Origin: Spirochaetaceae bacterium
GTDB taxonomy: Bacteria > Spirochaetota > Spirochaetia > Treponematales > Breznakiellaceae
Assembly: GCA_031255655.1 (NCBI GenBank)
Contig: JAIRSB010000052.1
Span: 1 to 5,999, forward strand
Reading direction: 5' to 3'
DNA length: 5,999 bases
A program made the position numbers and the translations under genes. Below, piece by piece: positions 5,786 through 5,999 of the stretch (position 1 is the stretch's first letter; each line of letters starts with the position of its first letter). Under the pieces are notes generated by a model. That model was not told the DNA's origin, did no database searches, and saw nothing but the letters and a program-made list of their open reading frames with translations.

Positions 5786-5999
5786 ATGAAACACTTACAT
5801 AAATTCACCCGCGCCGCGGCAATCGCAGCGTCGATAGCCGTGCTCGCGCTGGCCATTAGCTGCGAAGCCGATTCAGGCGACGACTACGATGAACCGAACG
5901 CATGGCAGGACAGAACATCGCGGAAGTATAACATCAAAACGCCGGAAGCAGGCGAAAGAGGCGGCATAACGGCAAGCCCCAACCCCGCCAAACTCGGTA
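5786..5999 (+). CDS. Putative lipoprotein, N-terminal part (cut by window edge)
   Basis: The first 71 codons are visible. Residues 1-25 form a lipoprotein signal peptide: a basic start (MKHLHKFTR), a hydrophobic alanine-rich core (10-24) and L-A-I-S-C, with Cys26 as the expected lipidated residue. Alanine at -3 departs from the strict lipobox but fits the relaxed pattern of spirochaetes. Signal peptidase II would cleave before Cys26 and the protein would be anchored at a membrane. After it comes an acidic linker (EADSGDDYDE, 27-36) and then a GGITASPNPAKLG segment at 59-71. That segment resembles the opening of the glycine and threonine-rich repeat modules (of the 'ITVSPNPA...G-T-V-T-L' kind) found in Treponema surface proteins with leucine-rich or beta repeats; this part is inference, and the rest of the protein is needed to test it. 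G+C-rich third positions match mfd rather than rsgA. Function is unknown. Confidence 0.8.
   Translation, partial: MKHLHKFTRAAAIAASIAVLALAISCEADSGDDYDEPNAWQDRTSRKYNIKTPEAGERGGITASPNPAKLG

Overview
The window reads as bacterial chromosome, most likely from a spirochaete of the Treponema group. This is an inference from the style of the Mfd protein and from the start of a lipoprotein whose relaxed lipobox (L-A-I-S-C) and early 'ITASPNPA' segment resemble Treponema surface lipoproteins. No rRNA or other marker is present to confirm it.

Layout. Positions 1-3847 form a leftward (minus-strand) operon. A full-length mfd (transcription-repair coupling factor, 1193 codons from a GTG start) overlaps by 4 bases (GTGA) a downstream gene cut by the window edge, which looks like the N-terminus of an RlmK-type 23S rRNA methyltransferase. 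Positions 3848-4124 are a divergent intergenic region with a perfect 13-bp palindrome and a plausible rightward promoter. Positions 4125-5213 encode rsgA, the circularly permuted ribosome-assembly GTPase, on the plus strand. Positions 5214-5785 (about 570 bases) hold no recognisable gene. The first half is very AT-rich and packed with hairpins, one extended -10 box and two 26-codon reading frames; the second half is more GC-balanced and looks like decayed sequence. At 5786 a lipoprotein gene begins and runs off the right edge.

How the parts work together. Mfd removes RNA polymerase stalled at DNA lesions and recruits excision repair; the methyltransferase and RsgA both act on the ribosome. 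Mfd and the methyltransferase are probably co-transcribed and translationally coupled. RsgA is transcribed separately in the other direction and differs sharply in base composition from mfd (hand count of one 60-base sample each: 17/60 G+C in rsgA at 4441-4500, 37/60 in mfd at 3421-3480), which suggests a different history.

The most unexplained part is 5240-5500: a TGCTATAAT box, three successive hairpins, a possible leftward terminator and a leftward 26-residue very hydrophobic peptide. This could be a small-RNA or type I toxin-antitoxin-like locus, but the evidence is only sequence pattern and short reading frames are common in AT-rich DNA. I see no CRISPR array, tRNA, rRNA or transposase gene.
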